From positions 62,001 to 126,000 of the forward strand of contig CABUHI010000002.1 of assembly GCA_902491345.1 (NCBI GenBank): a DNA stretch of 64,000 nt, written 5' to 3'. The stretch is from an uncultured Collinsella sp. (GTDB lineage: Bacteria > Actinomycetota > Coriobacteriia > Coriobacteriales > Coriobacteriaceae). Under the pieces are notes generated by a model. The model saw only the letters and a program-made list of their open reading frames with translations. It did not search any database and had not been told where the DNA came from. The position numbers and the translations under genes are program-made. Below, piece after piece: positions 32,566-40,483 of this stretch (positions within the stretch are counted from its first letter, which is position 1; each line of letters starts with the position of its first letter).

Positions 32566-32597
32566 GGGGCGTGACCATTGCGGTCGCGCCCCTTTTT
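32566..32597 (+). terminator. terminator after yqeY
   Basis: GGGGCGTGACC and GGTCGCGCCCC pair with one mismatch around ATTGC, then TTTTTG. It resembles the inner hairpin of element B (GCGCGACCATGAGGTCTGCG), possibly a tandem duplicate. Confidence 0.8.
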
Positions 32598-32608
32598 GCT
32601 GGGTTGGG

Positions 32609-32679
32609 CACTCATTGGGGACAGACTTAAATGAGTACCCAATGAGCGGGCACTCATTTAAGTCTGTCCCCAATGAGTG
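32609..32679. repeat. perfect 28-bp-arm palindrome with GGGGACAG core
   Basis: Arms 32609-32636 and 32652-32679 are perfectly complementary, with the centre of each arm reading TTGGGGACAGACTT. The 15-nt loop repeats part of the arm (CCCAATGAG). It belongs to the GGGACAG family and lies 105 bases upstream of the amino acid ABC importer. Confidence 0.8.
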
Positions 32680-32783
32680 GGTTAAAGGTTGCGGGTTCTT
32701 TACGGGAATGTAGTGTGGGCTGCGGAAACATGGTTCTTTCCGTACAATAGTTCAACTCGTGTAAACGCAGGGAAGGGACATTC

Positions 32784-33515
32784 ATGGCAGACATGATCGA
32801 GATTAAGCATCTCAACAAGTACTTTGGCGACCTGCATGTGCTCAAAGATATCAATCTCACCGTCAAGCGCGGCGAGAAGCTCGTAATGATCGGGCCTTCC
32901 GGTTCGGGTAAGTCGACGCTCATCCGCTGTGTCGATTATCTTGAGGAACCCACGTCGGGCGAGGTCGTCATCGACGGTACGCCGCTCACCAAAAAGAATC
33001 ACCTGGAGATGGCTCGCAAGTATAGCTCCATGGTGTTTCAGCAGTTCAACTTGTATCCCAACATGACGGTGCTGGGCAACCTGACGCTCGCACCCATCAA
33101 GCTGCAAAAGAAGAGCAAGGAGGAGGCGACCGAGATCGCCATCGCCGCGCTCAAGCGCGTCGGGATGGCGCATAAGGCCGGCGAGTACCCGCAGAATCTC
33201 TCGGGTGGTCAGCAGCAGCGCATCGCCATCGCCCGCGCCCTGTGCACCAAGCAGCCCATCATCCTGTTTGACGAGCCGACCTCGGCGCTCGACCCCGAGA
33301 TGGTCCAGGAGGTTCTGGACGTTATGATTGAGCTCGCGCAGGAGGACATCACCATGATCTGCGTGACGCACGAGATGGGCTTTGCGCGCCAGGTGGCCGA
33401 CCGCGTCATCTTTATGGAGGACGGCCGCATTCTGGAGGAGGGCACGCCCGAGCACTTCTTCGATAACCCCGAGAACCCGCGCTGCCGCGAGTTCCTGTCC
33501 AAGATTCTGCACTAG
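32784..33515 (+). CDS. polar amino acid ABC transporter ATPase
   Basis: The 243-residue ATPase has Walker A GPSGSGKST, Q loop VFQQFNLYPNMTV, signature NLSGGQQQR, Walker B IILFDEPTSALDPE and switch VTHEMGFA, the GlnQ/HisP pattern. It powers the importer formed with the binding protein and two permeases that follow directly. GGGAAGGG precedes the ATG. A TACAAT -10 element lies at 32743-32748 without a good -35. The binding protein gene starts 8 bases after its stop. Confidence 0.95.
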   Translation: MADMIEIKHLNKYFGDLHVLKDINLTVKRGEKLVMIGPSGSGKSTLIRCVDYLEEPTSGEVVIDGTPLTKKNHLEMARKYSSMVFQQFNLYPNMTVLGNLTLAPIKLQKKSKEEATEIAIAALKRVGMAHKAGEYPQNLSGGQQQRIAIARALCTKQPIILFDEPTSALDPEMVQEVLDVMIELAQEDITMICVTHEMGFARQVADRVIFMEDGRILEEGTPEHFFDNPENPRCREFLSKILH

Positions 33516-33523
33516 GCGCGGTG

Positions 33524-34399
33524 ATGGACATGACGGATATGACGAGGGCGGCCGTGTCGCGCCGTCGCTTTTTGCAGCTGGCTGGCGCCGGCATGCTTGC
33601 GCTGACGGGGACTGCGCTTACCGGTTGCGGCAACTCCACCAGCGGCGAGGGTTCCGACAAGGGGTCCAAGCTTGCGGCCATCAAGTCGCGTGGCCATCTG
33701 AATGCCGGCGTTAAGAAGGACGTTCCCGGCTATGGCTATTACGACACCGCTAAGGGTCGCTTTGAGGGCATGGAAGTCGATTTGTGCTACCAGATCGCCG
33801 CGGCCGTCTTTGGCGTGAGCTACAAGGAGGCCCGCGCCCAGGAGCTTGTCGAGTTTACCGATGTAACGCCCAAGACGCGCGGCCCGCTGATCGATAACGG
33901 CCAGCTCGATGTGGTCGCGGCGACCTACACCATCACCGACGAGCGCAAAAAGAGCTGGGATTTCTCGACGCCGTATCGCACCGACTACGTGGGACTCATG
34001 GTCAAGAAGCGTTCTGGCTTTACCTCGATTGAGGACCTGGACGGCAAGGTCATCGGCGTGAGCCAGGGTGCCACCACGCAGGGTCTGATCGAGCAGATGA
34101 TCAAGGACAACGGCTTTAGCTGCAAGCCCGAGTTTAGGGCCTTTAGCGGCTATCCCATCATCAAGAGTTCGCTCGACGCCGGCAATATCGACGTCTTTGC
34201 CATGGACCGCTCCACGCTGGCCGGTTACATGAACGAGACTGTTGAGCTGCTGCAGCCCGAGATCAAGTTTGGCGAGCAGGGCTACGGCGTGGCGACCAAG
34301 AAGGGCTGCGACCTTTCGGCCGTGGTCGATCAGGTGATTTGCGATCGCCTGGCCGACGGCTGGCTCGACCAAGAGGTCAAGACCTGGGGTCTTGTATAG
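33524..34399 (+). CDS. amino acid ABC transporter substrate-binding lipoprotein
   Basis: The 291-residue protein has an N-terminal twin-arginine segment SRRRFLQLAGAGMLALTG and lipobox LTGCG, so export (possibly by Tat) and lipid anchoring are expected. The mature part matches family 3 binding proteins (GRFEGMEVDLCYQIAAAVFG, then TPKTRGPLIDNGQLDVVAATYTITDER). These bind glutamate, glutamine or other polar amino acids; the exact ligand cannot be told. Several ATG/GTG codons cluster at 33521-33548; I chose 33524. It sits between the ATPase and the permeases. Confidence 0.93.
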   Translation: MDMTDMTRAAVSRRRFLQLAGAGMLALTGTALTGCGNSTSGEGSDKGSKLAAIKSRGHLNAGVKKDVPGYGYYDTAKGRFEGMEVDLCYQIAAAVFGVSYKEARAQELVEFTDVTPKTRGPLIDNGQLDVVAATYTITDERKKSWDFSTPYRTDYVGLMVKKRSGFTSIEDLDGKVIGVSQGATTQGLIEQMIKDNGFSCKPEFRAFSGYPIIKSSLDAGNIDVFAMDRSTLAGYMNETVELLQPEIKFGEQGYGVATKKGCDLSAVVDQVICDRLADGWLDQEVKTWGLV

Positions 34400-34424
34400 G
34401 CGCATCGTCCAAGGAAGGAATCAA

Positions 34425-35171
34425 ATGCTCGAAGGATTATTTGACGCCGACCGTTGGTCGACGACATTTCAAAACATGGGGCCCTTCTGGGAGGGCTTTG
34501 GCGTGACGCTGCAGGTAGTCGTTGCCGGTCTGTTGCTGTCGCTGGTGCTGGGCACGCTGTTGGGCGTGTTCTCTACCACCCGTTCGCGCGTGCTGCGCGC
34601 CATAAGCCGCGTGTACGTGGAGTTTTACCAGAATACCCCGTTGCCCGTGCAGGTGCTCTTTATGTACATGGCCGGTCCGCAGTTTTTGCAGGCCATAACC
34701 GGTGCCGACCAGCCGGTGCGCATCGCGCCGTTCGTGCTGGGCTTCTTGGGTGTGGGCCTGTATCACGCGGCCTACATTTCGGAGGTCATCCGCACCGGTA
34801 TCGAGGCCGTTCCGCGCGGTCAGATGGAGGCGGCACAGAGCCAGGGCTTCACCCGTGCGCAGGCGTACTGGTACATCGTGCTGCCCCAGACATTCAAGAT
34901 CATTCTGCCGCCGCTGTGTAACCAGGCGCTCAACCTGGTCAAGAACACGTCGGTGCTGGCGCTTGTGGCCGGCGGCGACCTTATGTACCGTTCCGACAAC
35001 TTTGTGAGTCTGTACGGTTACCTGCAGGGATACATCGTCTGCTGCCTTATGTACTTCATCATCTGCTTTCCGCTCGCCATGCTGGTGCAGTGGCTCGAGC
35101 GCCGCTCCAAGGAGCGTCCGCGCGGTGTGAGCCTGGCCGAGCTGGGGCTCGACAACGTAGAGGAGGCCTAG
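34425..35171 (+). CDS. amino acid ABC transporter permease 1
   Basis: The 248-residue protein has five or so membrane helices and the permease EAA loop EAAQSQGFTRAQAYWYIVLP contacting the ATPase. The family motif YVEFYQNTPLPVQVLFMY is typical of HisM/GlnP proteins. The start is the ATG at 34425 after AAGGAAGG; an upstream frame from 34392 overlaps the preceding gene. It pairs with the second permease, whose gene starts 4 bases after its stop. Confidence 0.94.
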   Translation: MLEGLFDADRWSTTFQNMGPFWEGFGVTLQVVVAGLLLSLVLGTLLGVFSTTRSRVLRAISRVYVEFYQNTPLPVQVLFMYMAGPQFLQAITGADQPVRIAPFVLGFLGVGLYHAAYISEVIRTGIEAVPRGQMEAAQSQGFTRAQAYWYIVLPQTFKIILPPLCNQALNLVKNTSVLALVAGGDLMYRSDNFVSLYGYLQGYIVCCLMYFIICFPLAMLVQWLERRSKERPRGVSLAELGLDNVEEA

Positions 35172-35174
35172 CGC

Positions 35175-35813
35175 ATGGAAATCTTCAACGCGACCAACCT
35201 GCTCTACATTTGGGGCGGCTTTGTTAAGACAATCGAGATCTCGGCGCTGTCGATCTTTTTCTCGCTCATCTTTGGCACGGTGCTGGCGCTCGTTAAGAGC
35301 TATGCGCCCCGCCCGTTCCGTATTTTGGTGAGTGCCTATATCGAGCTGTTCCGTTGCACGCCGAACCTGCTGTGGATCCTGTTTATCTACTTTACGGTGC
35401 AGGGTTTGGACATTGTGATTTCGACCATCGCCTTTACGCTGTTTACCAGCGCTGTTATGGCAGAGATTGTGCGCGGCGGCCTCAACTCGATTCCGCGCGG
35501 CCAGTTTGAGGCAGCGCAGAGCCAGGGCTTCGGCTTCTTTGCCACCATGCGCTACATCATTCTGCCGCAGACGTTTAAGACGATCATTCCGGCGCTGTTT
35601 AGCCAATGCACGACCGTCATTAAGGACAGCTCGTATCTTTCGGGCATTAACGTGGCCGAGCTCATGTACACGGCAAACGTCGTGATGGCCCACGCGATCG
35701 ACCTGTCGCAGGTTCTTATGCTCTACGGCCTGGTGTTTGCGATGTACTTTGTGCTCAACTTTGGTATCTCGCTGCTGGTGAGGGCATATCAGAGGCGAAT
35801 GGTGGCAGCGTAG
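35175..35813 (+). CDS. amino acid ABC transporter permease 2
   Basis: The 212-residue protein has about five membrane helices, the segment AYIELFRCTPNLLWILFIYF and the EAA loop EAAQSQGFGFFATMRYIILP. It is paralogous to permease 1 and should form a heterodimer with it. The gene starts 4 bases after permease 1. A perfect GGGACAG palindrome lies 2 bases after its stop and may end the transcript. Confidence 0.94.
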   Translation: MEIFNATNLLYIWGGFVKTIEISALSIFFSLIFGTVLALVKSYAPRPFRILVSAYIELFRCTPNLLWILFIYFTVQGLDIVISTIAFTLFTSAVMAEIVRGGLNSIPRGQFEAAQSQGFGFFATMRYIILPQTFKTIIPALFSQCTTVIKDSSYLSGINVAELMYTANVVMAHAIDLSQVLMLYGLVFAMYFVLNFGISLLVRAYQRRMVAA

Positions 35814-35815
35814 AA

Positions 35816-35844
35816 TGTGACAAAGGGACAGTCCCTTTGTCACA
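35816..35844. repeat. perfect GGGACAG palindrome between permease 2 and the kinase-like gene
   Basis: TGTGACAAAGGGAC and GTCCCTTTGTCACA are perfect 14-base arms around a single A. It ends 17 bases before the kinase-like start. Confidence 0.75.
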
Positions 35845-35861
35845 TAGAGAAAGGAATCGCG

Positions 35862-36485
35862 ATGAGCGATCTGGAGAACAAGAAGAGTCCTGTGGTCATT
35901 ACTATCGCGCGCGACTTTGGTGCCGAGGGCCACGAGATTGGCCGTATCCTTGCCGATGAGCTGGGGATTCCGCTGTACGATAACGAGCTGCTGGTGCGTG
36001 CGTCGCTGCGCGCGGGCGAGTCGCTCGACAAGATGGCTGCCTACGACGAGCGCCTGGCCGTGGAGAATATGGCGTTTCTGCCCGACCGCTACGATGCGCG
36101 TTCGTACTCGGACAAGTTGTTTCAAAAGATGAGCCAGGTGATTTTGGATCTGGGCGAGACCGAGAGCTGCATTATTGAAGGTCGCCTGTCCGATTACCTG
36201 CTGCGTAACAACCCCAACCATATTGCCGTGCTGGTGACTGCGCCCTTTGAGGACCGCGTCGAGATCGTGCGCAAGAAGCGCGGCCTCAACAAAAAGAAGG
36301 GCGCCAAGCTGGTCAAGCAGCAGCAGAAGGCGCGCGAGGCGTTCTATAAGCGCTACAGTGCCGGAAAGTGGAAGATGACGAGCGGCAAGGACATCGTCGT
36401 CAACCGCACCAAGCTGGGCCGCGAGGGTTGTAAAGACGTTATCGCCGCTGCCTACCGCTACAAGGTGGCGCAGCTCGAAGGCTAA
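35862..36485 (+). CDS. cytidylate kinase-like family protein
   Basis: The 207-residue product begins with about ten polar residues, then PVVITIARDFGAEGHEIGRIL, where the P-loop is replaced by a G-A-E-G-H-E-I-G pattern typical of the cytidylate_kin_2 family. It continues with LGIPLYDNELL, CIIEGRLSDYLL and RVEIVRKKRGL. The members are predicted nucleotide kinases whose substrate is unproven. The ATG at 35862 follows AAAGGA; the frame upstream to 35817 crosses the palindrome and is rejected. A palindromic terminator follows. Confidence 0.88.
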   Translation: MSDLENKKSPVVITIARDFGAEGHEIGRILADELGIPLYDNELLVRASLRAGESLDKMAAYDERLAVENMAFLPDRYDARSYSDKLFQKMSQVILDLGETESCIIEGRLSDYLLRNNPNHIAVLVTAPFEDRVEIVRKKRGLNKKKGAKLVKQQQKAREAFYKRYSAGKWKMTSGKDIVVNRTKLGREGCKDVIAAAYRYKVAQLEG

Positions 36486-36491
36486 CCGACC

Positions 36492-36532
36492 AAAACCACC
36501 ACAAAGGGGACAGGCACCTTTGTGGTGGTTTT
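36492..36532. repeat. ACCACCACAAAGG palindrome with GGACAG loop, likely bidirectional terminator
   Basis: AAAACCACCACAAAGG and CCTTTGTGGTGGTTTT are perfect 16-base arms around GGACAGGCA. It stands between two convergent genes and has T runs in both directions. Confidence 0.8.
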
Positions 36533-36536
36533 TGTT

Positions 36537-37970
36537 TTAGGCGGAGGGGAAGGCCTTGGTGAGACCGGCGCGCGTCTGCGTGTCGGTCTTTTGGTAGATA
36601 GAGCTCAGATGGCGCTGTACCATGCGCATCGAGATGCCGAGTTCCTCGGCGATTTGCTTGAGCGGGCGTTCGTCCTGTGTCACGGCTATGAGCACGTCAA
36701 CTTCGCGTGGGGTGAGAGCGTGGTTGGCGATGAAGGCCTGGCGTTGCTCTTCGATGCTCGGCGCAGCGAGCGCTTTCTCGGCTCGTTGCTGGTGTTCGCG
36801 CTCCTGCTCGGTTTGGGGCAGGCGGAACAGGCCCGCAGCTACAAACGCCACACTTGCCGCCACAAGCAGCATGAGCGCGCCGATCATGATGAGGGCGACA
36901 TTGCCCGAGGTCACAAGTGCCAGCGAGATGCCCGACGTAGTGAACGCACATACGTTGTTGGCTGCGCGGCCCATGCCAGCCCACAGTGCGGGCGTATGCA
37001 TGCGCGGCGCCAGCTGCGTAAACGTGGCGGTAAAGAACGTGACAAAAAAGCCCGAGCTCAGGTAAAAGACGACAAGGCCCAAGTTGGGGTCGGCGCCGGC
37101 TTCCACGGCCAAGATCGAGATGGTGGAAAGTGCCGTGACGCCGAGCATGATGAGACCCATGTAGCGACGTTCGGCAAGATCAAAGATAAGACCGGCGGCA
37201 AGGCCGCTTGCAGCCAAAAAGAGGCGCGGCCAGGTCTGCACGGCAATGGTGCCATGAGCGTTGGAGAGCGTGACCACGTTGTCGAGGGTCGAGAACAAGC
37301 AGGCAAGAATCATGACGAGCGCGATGCTCCAACATGCCTGCTTGGCGAGGGCGTGTGAGGGCTCGGCAAAGGGGTTGACGGTGGGATTGGGACTCTCGGC
37401 AGCCTTTAGGGGAACGGCGCTGAGGGCGGAGATGGCGATAGTCACTGTGCCAAGGACGATGAGCTCTGCGATGCCGCCGCAATTGAGCAGGTTGATGGCG
37501 AACTGCATCAGGATGCCCGCGGTATAGGCCGCTCCCGCGCCGGTGGCGAGCTTGGGATCGTCTTGAAACGCCAGTGAAAAGGCGTAGTGCGTAGCGGCGC
37601 CCAACAGGCCGAGTCCGAGGAATGCGAGGCAGCCCAGAATCTCGAGGGCAAGCGAACCCGTGGGGGACTGGATCTGGGTCAATCCCAGGATGGCGATGGG
37701 AACGGCGGCGCTGACAACTGCCTGGGGCTGGCCTTTGCGTTGGGCGAGACCGAGCAGTGGTGCATATCCGATAAAGCCGATGACGCTGGCGCCAAGGATA
37801 AAGCCCTGCGCAAGCACAACGCGTTCGGCACCGGCGAGCAGCCCGACGTTGACGTCGAAGCGAAACTCGGCGGCAAGGAAGGCGAAGGTGAAGAGCGCGA
37901 GTGCCAGAAGCGCGTTGATTTTAGACCTGCTCAGGTTCAAGGACGGTCCTTTGGGTGGACGAATAATCAT
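36537..37970 (-). CDS. membrane-bound LuxR-family regulator (MFS-like domain plus HTH)
   Basis: The 477-residue protein has about twelve membrane helices over residues 15-395, resembling a major facilitator protein, then a LuxR-type DNA-binding domain at the C-terminus (ALTPREVDVLIAVTQDERPLKQ, IAEELGISMRMVQRHLSSIY). Such fusions are abundant in Coriobacteriia and are thought to sense small molecules at the membrane. A TACAAT -10 element lies 7 bases before the ATG at 37970, so the mRNA may be nearly leaderless. It is divergent from the first LAxTG protein and may control it. Confidence 0.88.
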   Translation of the reverse strand: MIIRPPKGPSLNLSRSKINALLALALFTFAFLAAEFRFDVNVGLLAGAERVVLAQGFILGASVIGFIGYAPLLGLAQRKGQPQAVVSAAVPIAILGLTQIQSPTGSLALEILGCLAFLGLGLLGAATHYAFSLAFQDDPKLATGAGAAYTAGILMQFAINLLNCGGIAELIVLGTVTIAISALSAVPLKAAESPNPTVNPFAEPSHALAKQACWSIALVMILACLFSTLDNVVTLSNAHGTIAVQTWPRLFLAASGLAAGLIFDLAERRYMGLIMLGVTALSTISILAVEAGADPNLGLVVFYLSSGFFVTFFTATFTQLAPRMHTPALWAGMGRAANNVCAFTTSGISLALVTSGNVALIMIGALMLLVAASVAFVAAGLFRLPQTEQEREHQQRAEKALAAPSIEEQRQAFIANHALTPREVDVLIAVTQDERPLKQIAEELGISMRMVQRHLSSIYQKTDTQTRAGLTKAFPSA

Positions 37971-38042
37971 GCCCTCGATTGTAGCGCCCTAAGGCGAAGA
38001 CACCGACAACGAAATCCATTCGAATGAAACCGCAGGTAGCCA

Positions 38043-38066
38043 TAGGGGTTCACATCTACGAACCTA
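38043..38066. promoter_or_regulatory. candidate operator, GGTTC-N8-GAACC
   Basis: TAGGGGTTC-ACATCTAC-GAACCTA lies between the divergent LuxR-type regulator and the first LAxTG gene. The same GGTTC-N8-GAACCTA pattern lies upstream of the second LAxTG gene (40390-40423). Confidence 0.4.
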
Positions 38067-38105
38067 GGCGTATGCGATTGCTTGGCACATGGTGAGACTA
38101 GGAAA

Positions 38106-38140
38106 ACCACCACAAAGGGGACAGGCACCTTTGTGGTGGT
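38106..38140. repeat. ACCACCACAAAGG palindrome upstream of the first LAxTG gene
   Basis: ACCACCACAAAGG and CCTTTGTGGTGGT are perfect 13-base arms around GGACAGGCA, identical to the copy at 36492. It lies just before the ribosome site of the 38168 gene. Confidence 0.8.
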
Positions 38141-38167
38141 ATGGTCCATCGACCGAGGGAGGCCCCT

Positions 38168-40147
38168 ATGAACGGAAGCCATTTTGACAAGCAGACCCAG
38201 CGCGAGCGCACTTGCTCGCTGGTTCACGGTTCGTGGAAACGGGCGGGTGCCAAGCTGGCGTGCGCCGGCGCGTGTGCGCTCATGGTCGGTCAGTTGCTGC
38301 TGCCGAGCGTGGCGCTGGCGACGGAATGCGCCGATCCCGCCGCTGGGACGGATGAGGTTGCCGCGGCTCCGGTGACGCCGACGGTTGCGGAGGATGCGGC
38401 TGCAACGACCGCACCAGCTGCTTCGACCGCGCCTGCAACCGATGCTGCTCCGGCGGCGCAAGCCACCGTTGAGCCTCAGCAGACAATCCCAGCCGATGCC
38501 GTCAATGAGTCTAGCGGTGCTGCGCTCGCTGGGCAAAACGCTTCTGGCGACGACAACGCCGCCATGCCGGCGAGCAACGCCATCATGCCCTGCGGTGTGA
38601 CCGATGTTGTTGGCGGCAGCGACGTTAGGGTCAATACGACCGTGGTTCCCCGCTACACGGACTGCGCGCTTCCGAGCAATGTCACACTCGAAAAGGGCCA
38701 GTCGTATACCTATGATTTTCCCGATGTTGAGGGCGGCATTCCAGAAACGCTTGCGAGCGAAGTTGTCGAGGTTAAGTACTACAGGGCCGATGCCGCTTCG
38801 GGCACTCTGGTCGAAGTTCAGGATGCGTCCATGTCCGACGTGACGGCTCGCTTCGAACCCGTTGGCAATCACATGAGGCTGACGCTGACCTTTACGGGTG
38901 GCGCGGCAGGCGGCTCGTATCGACTCACGCGCAATGAGGCTCTCTATATTGGCACGGCACTGGAGTATACCGGAACTGACTATGAAGGCAGCTCGACTAT
39001 CCTCAACGAAACCAGGTACGATTATTACCTCCGCTACGCCATCAATAGCGAAATTACGCTCGTTGCGTCAGAAAACGAAGCCCTCCATAACCTGAACGTC
39101 AACGACGTGAAGACCAACTACGCGCCCGGCGAGGCGCCCCGCGCGACCGCGACGATTCCCGCTGCTGACGCCGACAAGTACGAGATCGCCTACGAGTGCT
39201 GGGAGGAGATGGATGGCAGCGACCCCGCGGAGCTCACGCCCGTTGCCTTCTGGTATTCCGACCCCGCCAAGTATCCGACGGGCGCGAGGAGGATCGAACA
39301 CTTCGAAGAGGGCAAGTTCTACATGTATTCCGTCGAGCTGAGGCTCAAGGGCGACAATACCGTGGGCAATGACTGCATGATGTACGTCAACGGCCATTGG
39401 ACGCACCACATCAAGACCGTCAACGGCGTCTTCGCGCCAAACGCTGACAATATGCTGTGCGAGCAGCCGATCGACGAATGGCGGGCCATCGACGTTATAG
39501 AGATCAACGGCGCCACGACCACCTTCAAGGCGGGCGATAAGCCGGTCTTTACGGCGAATGTTCCGACGGGCTCCAACTCCCTTCCTCAGTGTGAGTTCTG
39601 GACGGGTAGCGACGGCAGCGAAGTGAACTCCGTGGATTTCTGGGATCAGAACATCACGAATCACATCGACGTCTTTAAGCCTGGCGTGACCTATCGCTAC
39701 GGCATCTACCTCAAGTCCGCGCGCGGCTTCTACTTTACGCCCGACACCAAGCTGGTGATCAACGGCCAGGAGTGCGGCTACCAGATGGGCGAAGCGAGTG
39801 TAGTTGATCCCGAGAGCGGCTGTATCTTCACTCTGTGGCTCAACACCGATCTGACGTTTACGCCCGAGGCCACGCCGGCTCCGGTCGACCCCGAAAAGCC
39901 CGCGCCGCAGCCTGAGGTCAAGCCTGAGCCCAAGCCCGAGGTGAAGCCCGAGACCAAGCCCGCGGCTAAACCGGTCACGACAACCACCACGGCCAAGACG
40001 GTTGAGAAAACCACGCAGGCCAAGAAGGGCGATGCTGTCCTGGCTACCACGGGGGATACCACCGCGATGACGGTCGCCGCCCTAGGCATCGCCGGCGCAA
40101 CCGTAGCCGCCGCCGGCCTCGCCGCGACCAAGCGCCGCAAGCATTAG
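38168..40147 (+). CDS. sortase-anchored surface protein (LAxTG type), 659 residues
   Basis: A signal peptide (ends LPSVALA near residue 55) is followed by an Ala/Thr/Pro-rich stretch to about 155. A folded region follows with two related repeats of about 110 residues (LNVNDVKTNYAPGEAPRATA and VIEINGATTTFKAGDKPVFT begin them). A Pro/Glu/Lys wall-spanning segment (PEVKPEPKPEVKPETKP) and the sorting signal LATTG near 625 come next, with a hydrophobic helix and RRKH. No adhesin family is recognised. ATG at 38168 follows GAGGGAGG; the frame from 38141 overlaps the palindrome. Confidence 0.85.
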   Translation: MNGSHFDKQTQRERTCSLVHGSWKRAGAKLACAGACALMVGQLLLPSVALATECADPAAGTDEVAAAPVTPTVAEDAAATTAPAASTAPATDAAPAAQATVEPQQTIPADAVNESSGAALAGQNASGDDNAAMPASNAIMPCGVTDVVGGSDVRVNTTVVPRYTDCALPSNVTLEKGQSYTYDFPDVEGGIPETLASEVVEVKYYRADAASGTLVEVQDASMSDVTARFEPVGNHMRLTLTFTGGAAGGSYRLTRNEALYIGTALEYTGTDYEGSSTILNETRYDYYLRYAINSEITLVASENEALHNLNVNDVKTNYAPGEAPRATATIPAADADKYEIAYECWEEMDGSDPAELTPVAFWYSDPAKYPTGARRIEHFEEGKFYMYSVELRLKGDNTVGNDCMMYVNGHWTHHIKTVNGVFAPNADNMLCEQPIDEWRAIDVIEINGATTTFKAGDKPVFTANVPTGSNSLPQCEFWTGSDGSEVNSVDFWDQNITNHIDVFKPGVTYRYGIYLKSARGFYFTPDTKLVINGQECGYQMGEASVVDPESGCIFTLWLNTDLTFTPEATPAPVDPEKPAPQPEVKPEPKPEVKPETKPAAKPVTTTTTAKTVEKTTQAKKGDAVLATTGDTTAMTVAALGIAGATVAAAGLAATKRRKH

Positions 40148-40183
40148 AGCTGGGTGACGGCTCTCGTTCTCGGCCTCAGCAAA

Positions 40184-40240
40184 ATCTCAATCTGTAACAC
40201 CAAGCCAGTCAAAACGGCTCTAGATGTTACAGATTGAGAT
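40184..40240. repeat. TGTAACA hairpin, unit 1
   Basis: ATCTCAATCTGTAACA and TGTTACAGATTGAGAT, perfect 16-base arms around a 25-nt loop beginning CCAAGCCAG. It lies 36 bases after the first LAxTG gene. Confidence 0.85.
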
Positions 40241-40263
40241 GAACCGAATGGCCGCCAATCTAA

Positions 40264-40322
40264 TGTCTCGATCTGTAACACCAGGCGGGGAATTTGACCT
40301 CTAACTGTTACAAATCGAGACA
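40264..40322. repeat. TGTAACA hairpin, unit 2
   Basis: TGTCTCGATCTGTAACA and TGTTACAAATCGAGACA, 17-base arms with one mismatch, loop beginning CCAGGCGGG. Confidence 0.85.
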
Positions 40323-40342
40323 AACTGGCCGGCCGAGTCCAG

Positions 40343-40379
40343 AACCACCGCAAAGGTGCCTGTCCCCTTTGCGGTGGTT
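40343..40379. repeat. ACCACCGCAAAGG palindrome with compensatory change
   Basis: AACCACCGCAAAGG and CCTTTGCGGTGGTT, perfect 14-base arms around TGCCTGTCC. Relative to the copies at 36492, 38106 and 47363, one A-T pair has become G-C on both arms. Confidence 0.8.
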
Positions 40380-40389
40380 TGCGCAGGTA

Positions 40390-40423
40390 GAACGGTAGGT
40401 TCGTATATATGAACCTACCGTTC
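40390..40423. promoter_or_regulatory. perfect 13-bp dyad upstream of the giant surface protein
   Basis: GAACGGTAGGTTC-GTATATAT-GAACCTACCGTTC. The centre reads TATATA like a -10 element and TTTGTTTTTG follows, so it could be an operator or a terminator of the previous unit. It shares GGTTC-N8-GAACCTA with 38043-38066. Confidence 0.5.
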
Positions 40424-40483
40424 GCTTTGTTTTTGAACAACGATTACGCTGGATGACTTTTGGTTTGCAGGAAAGGAACGACC

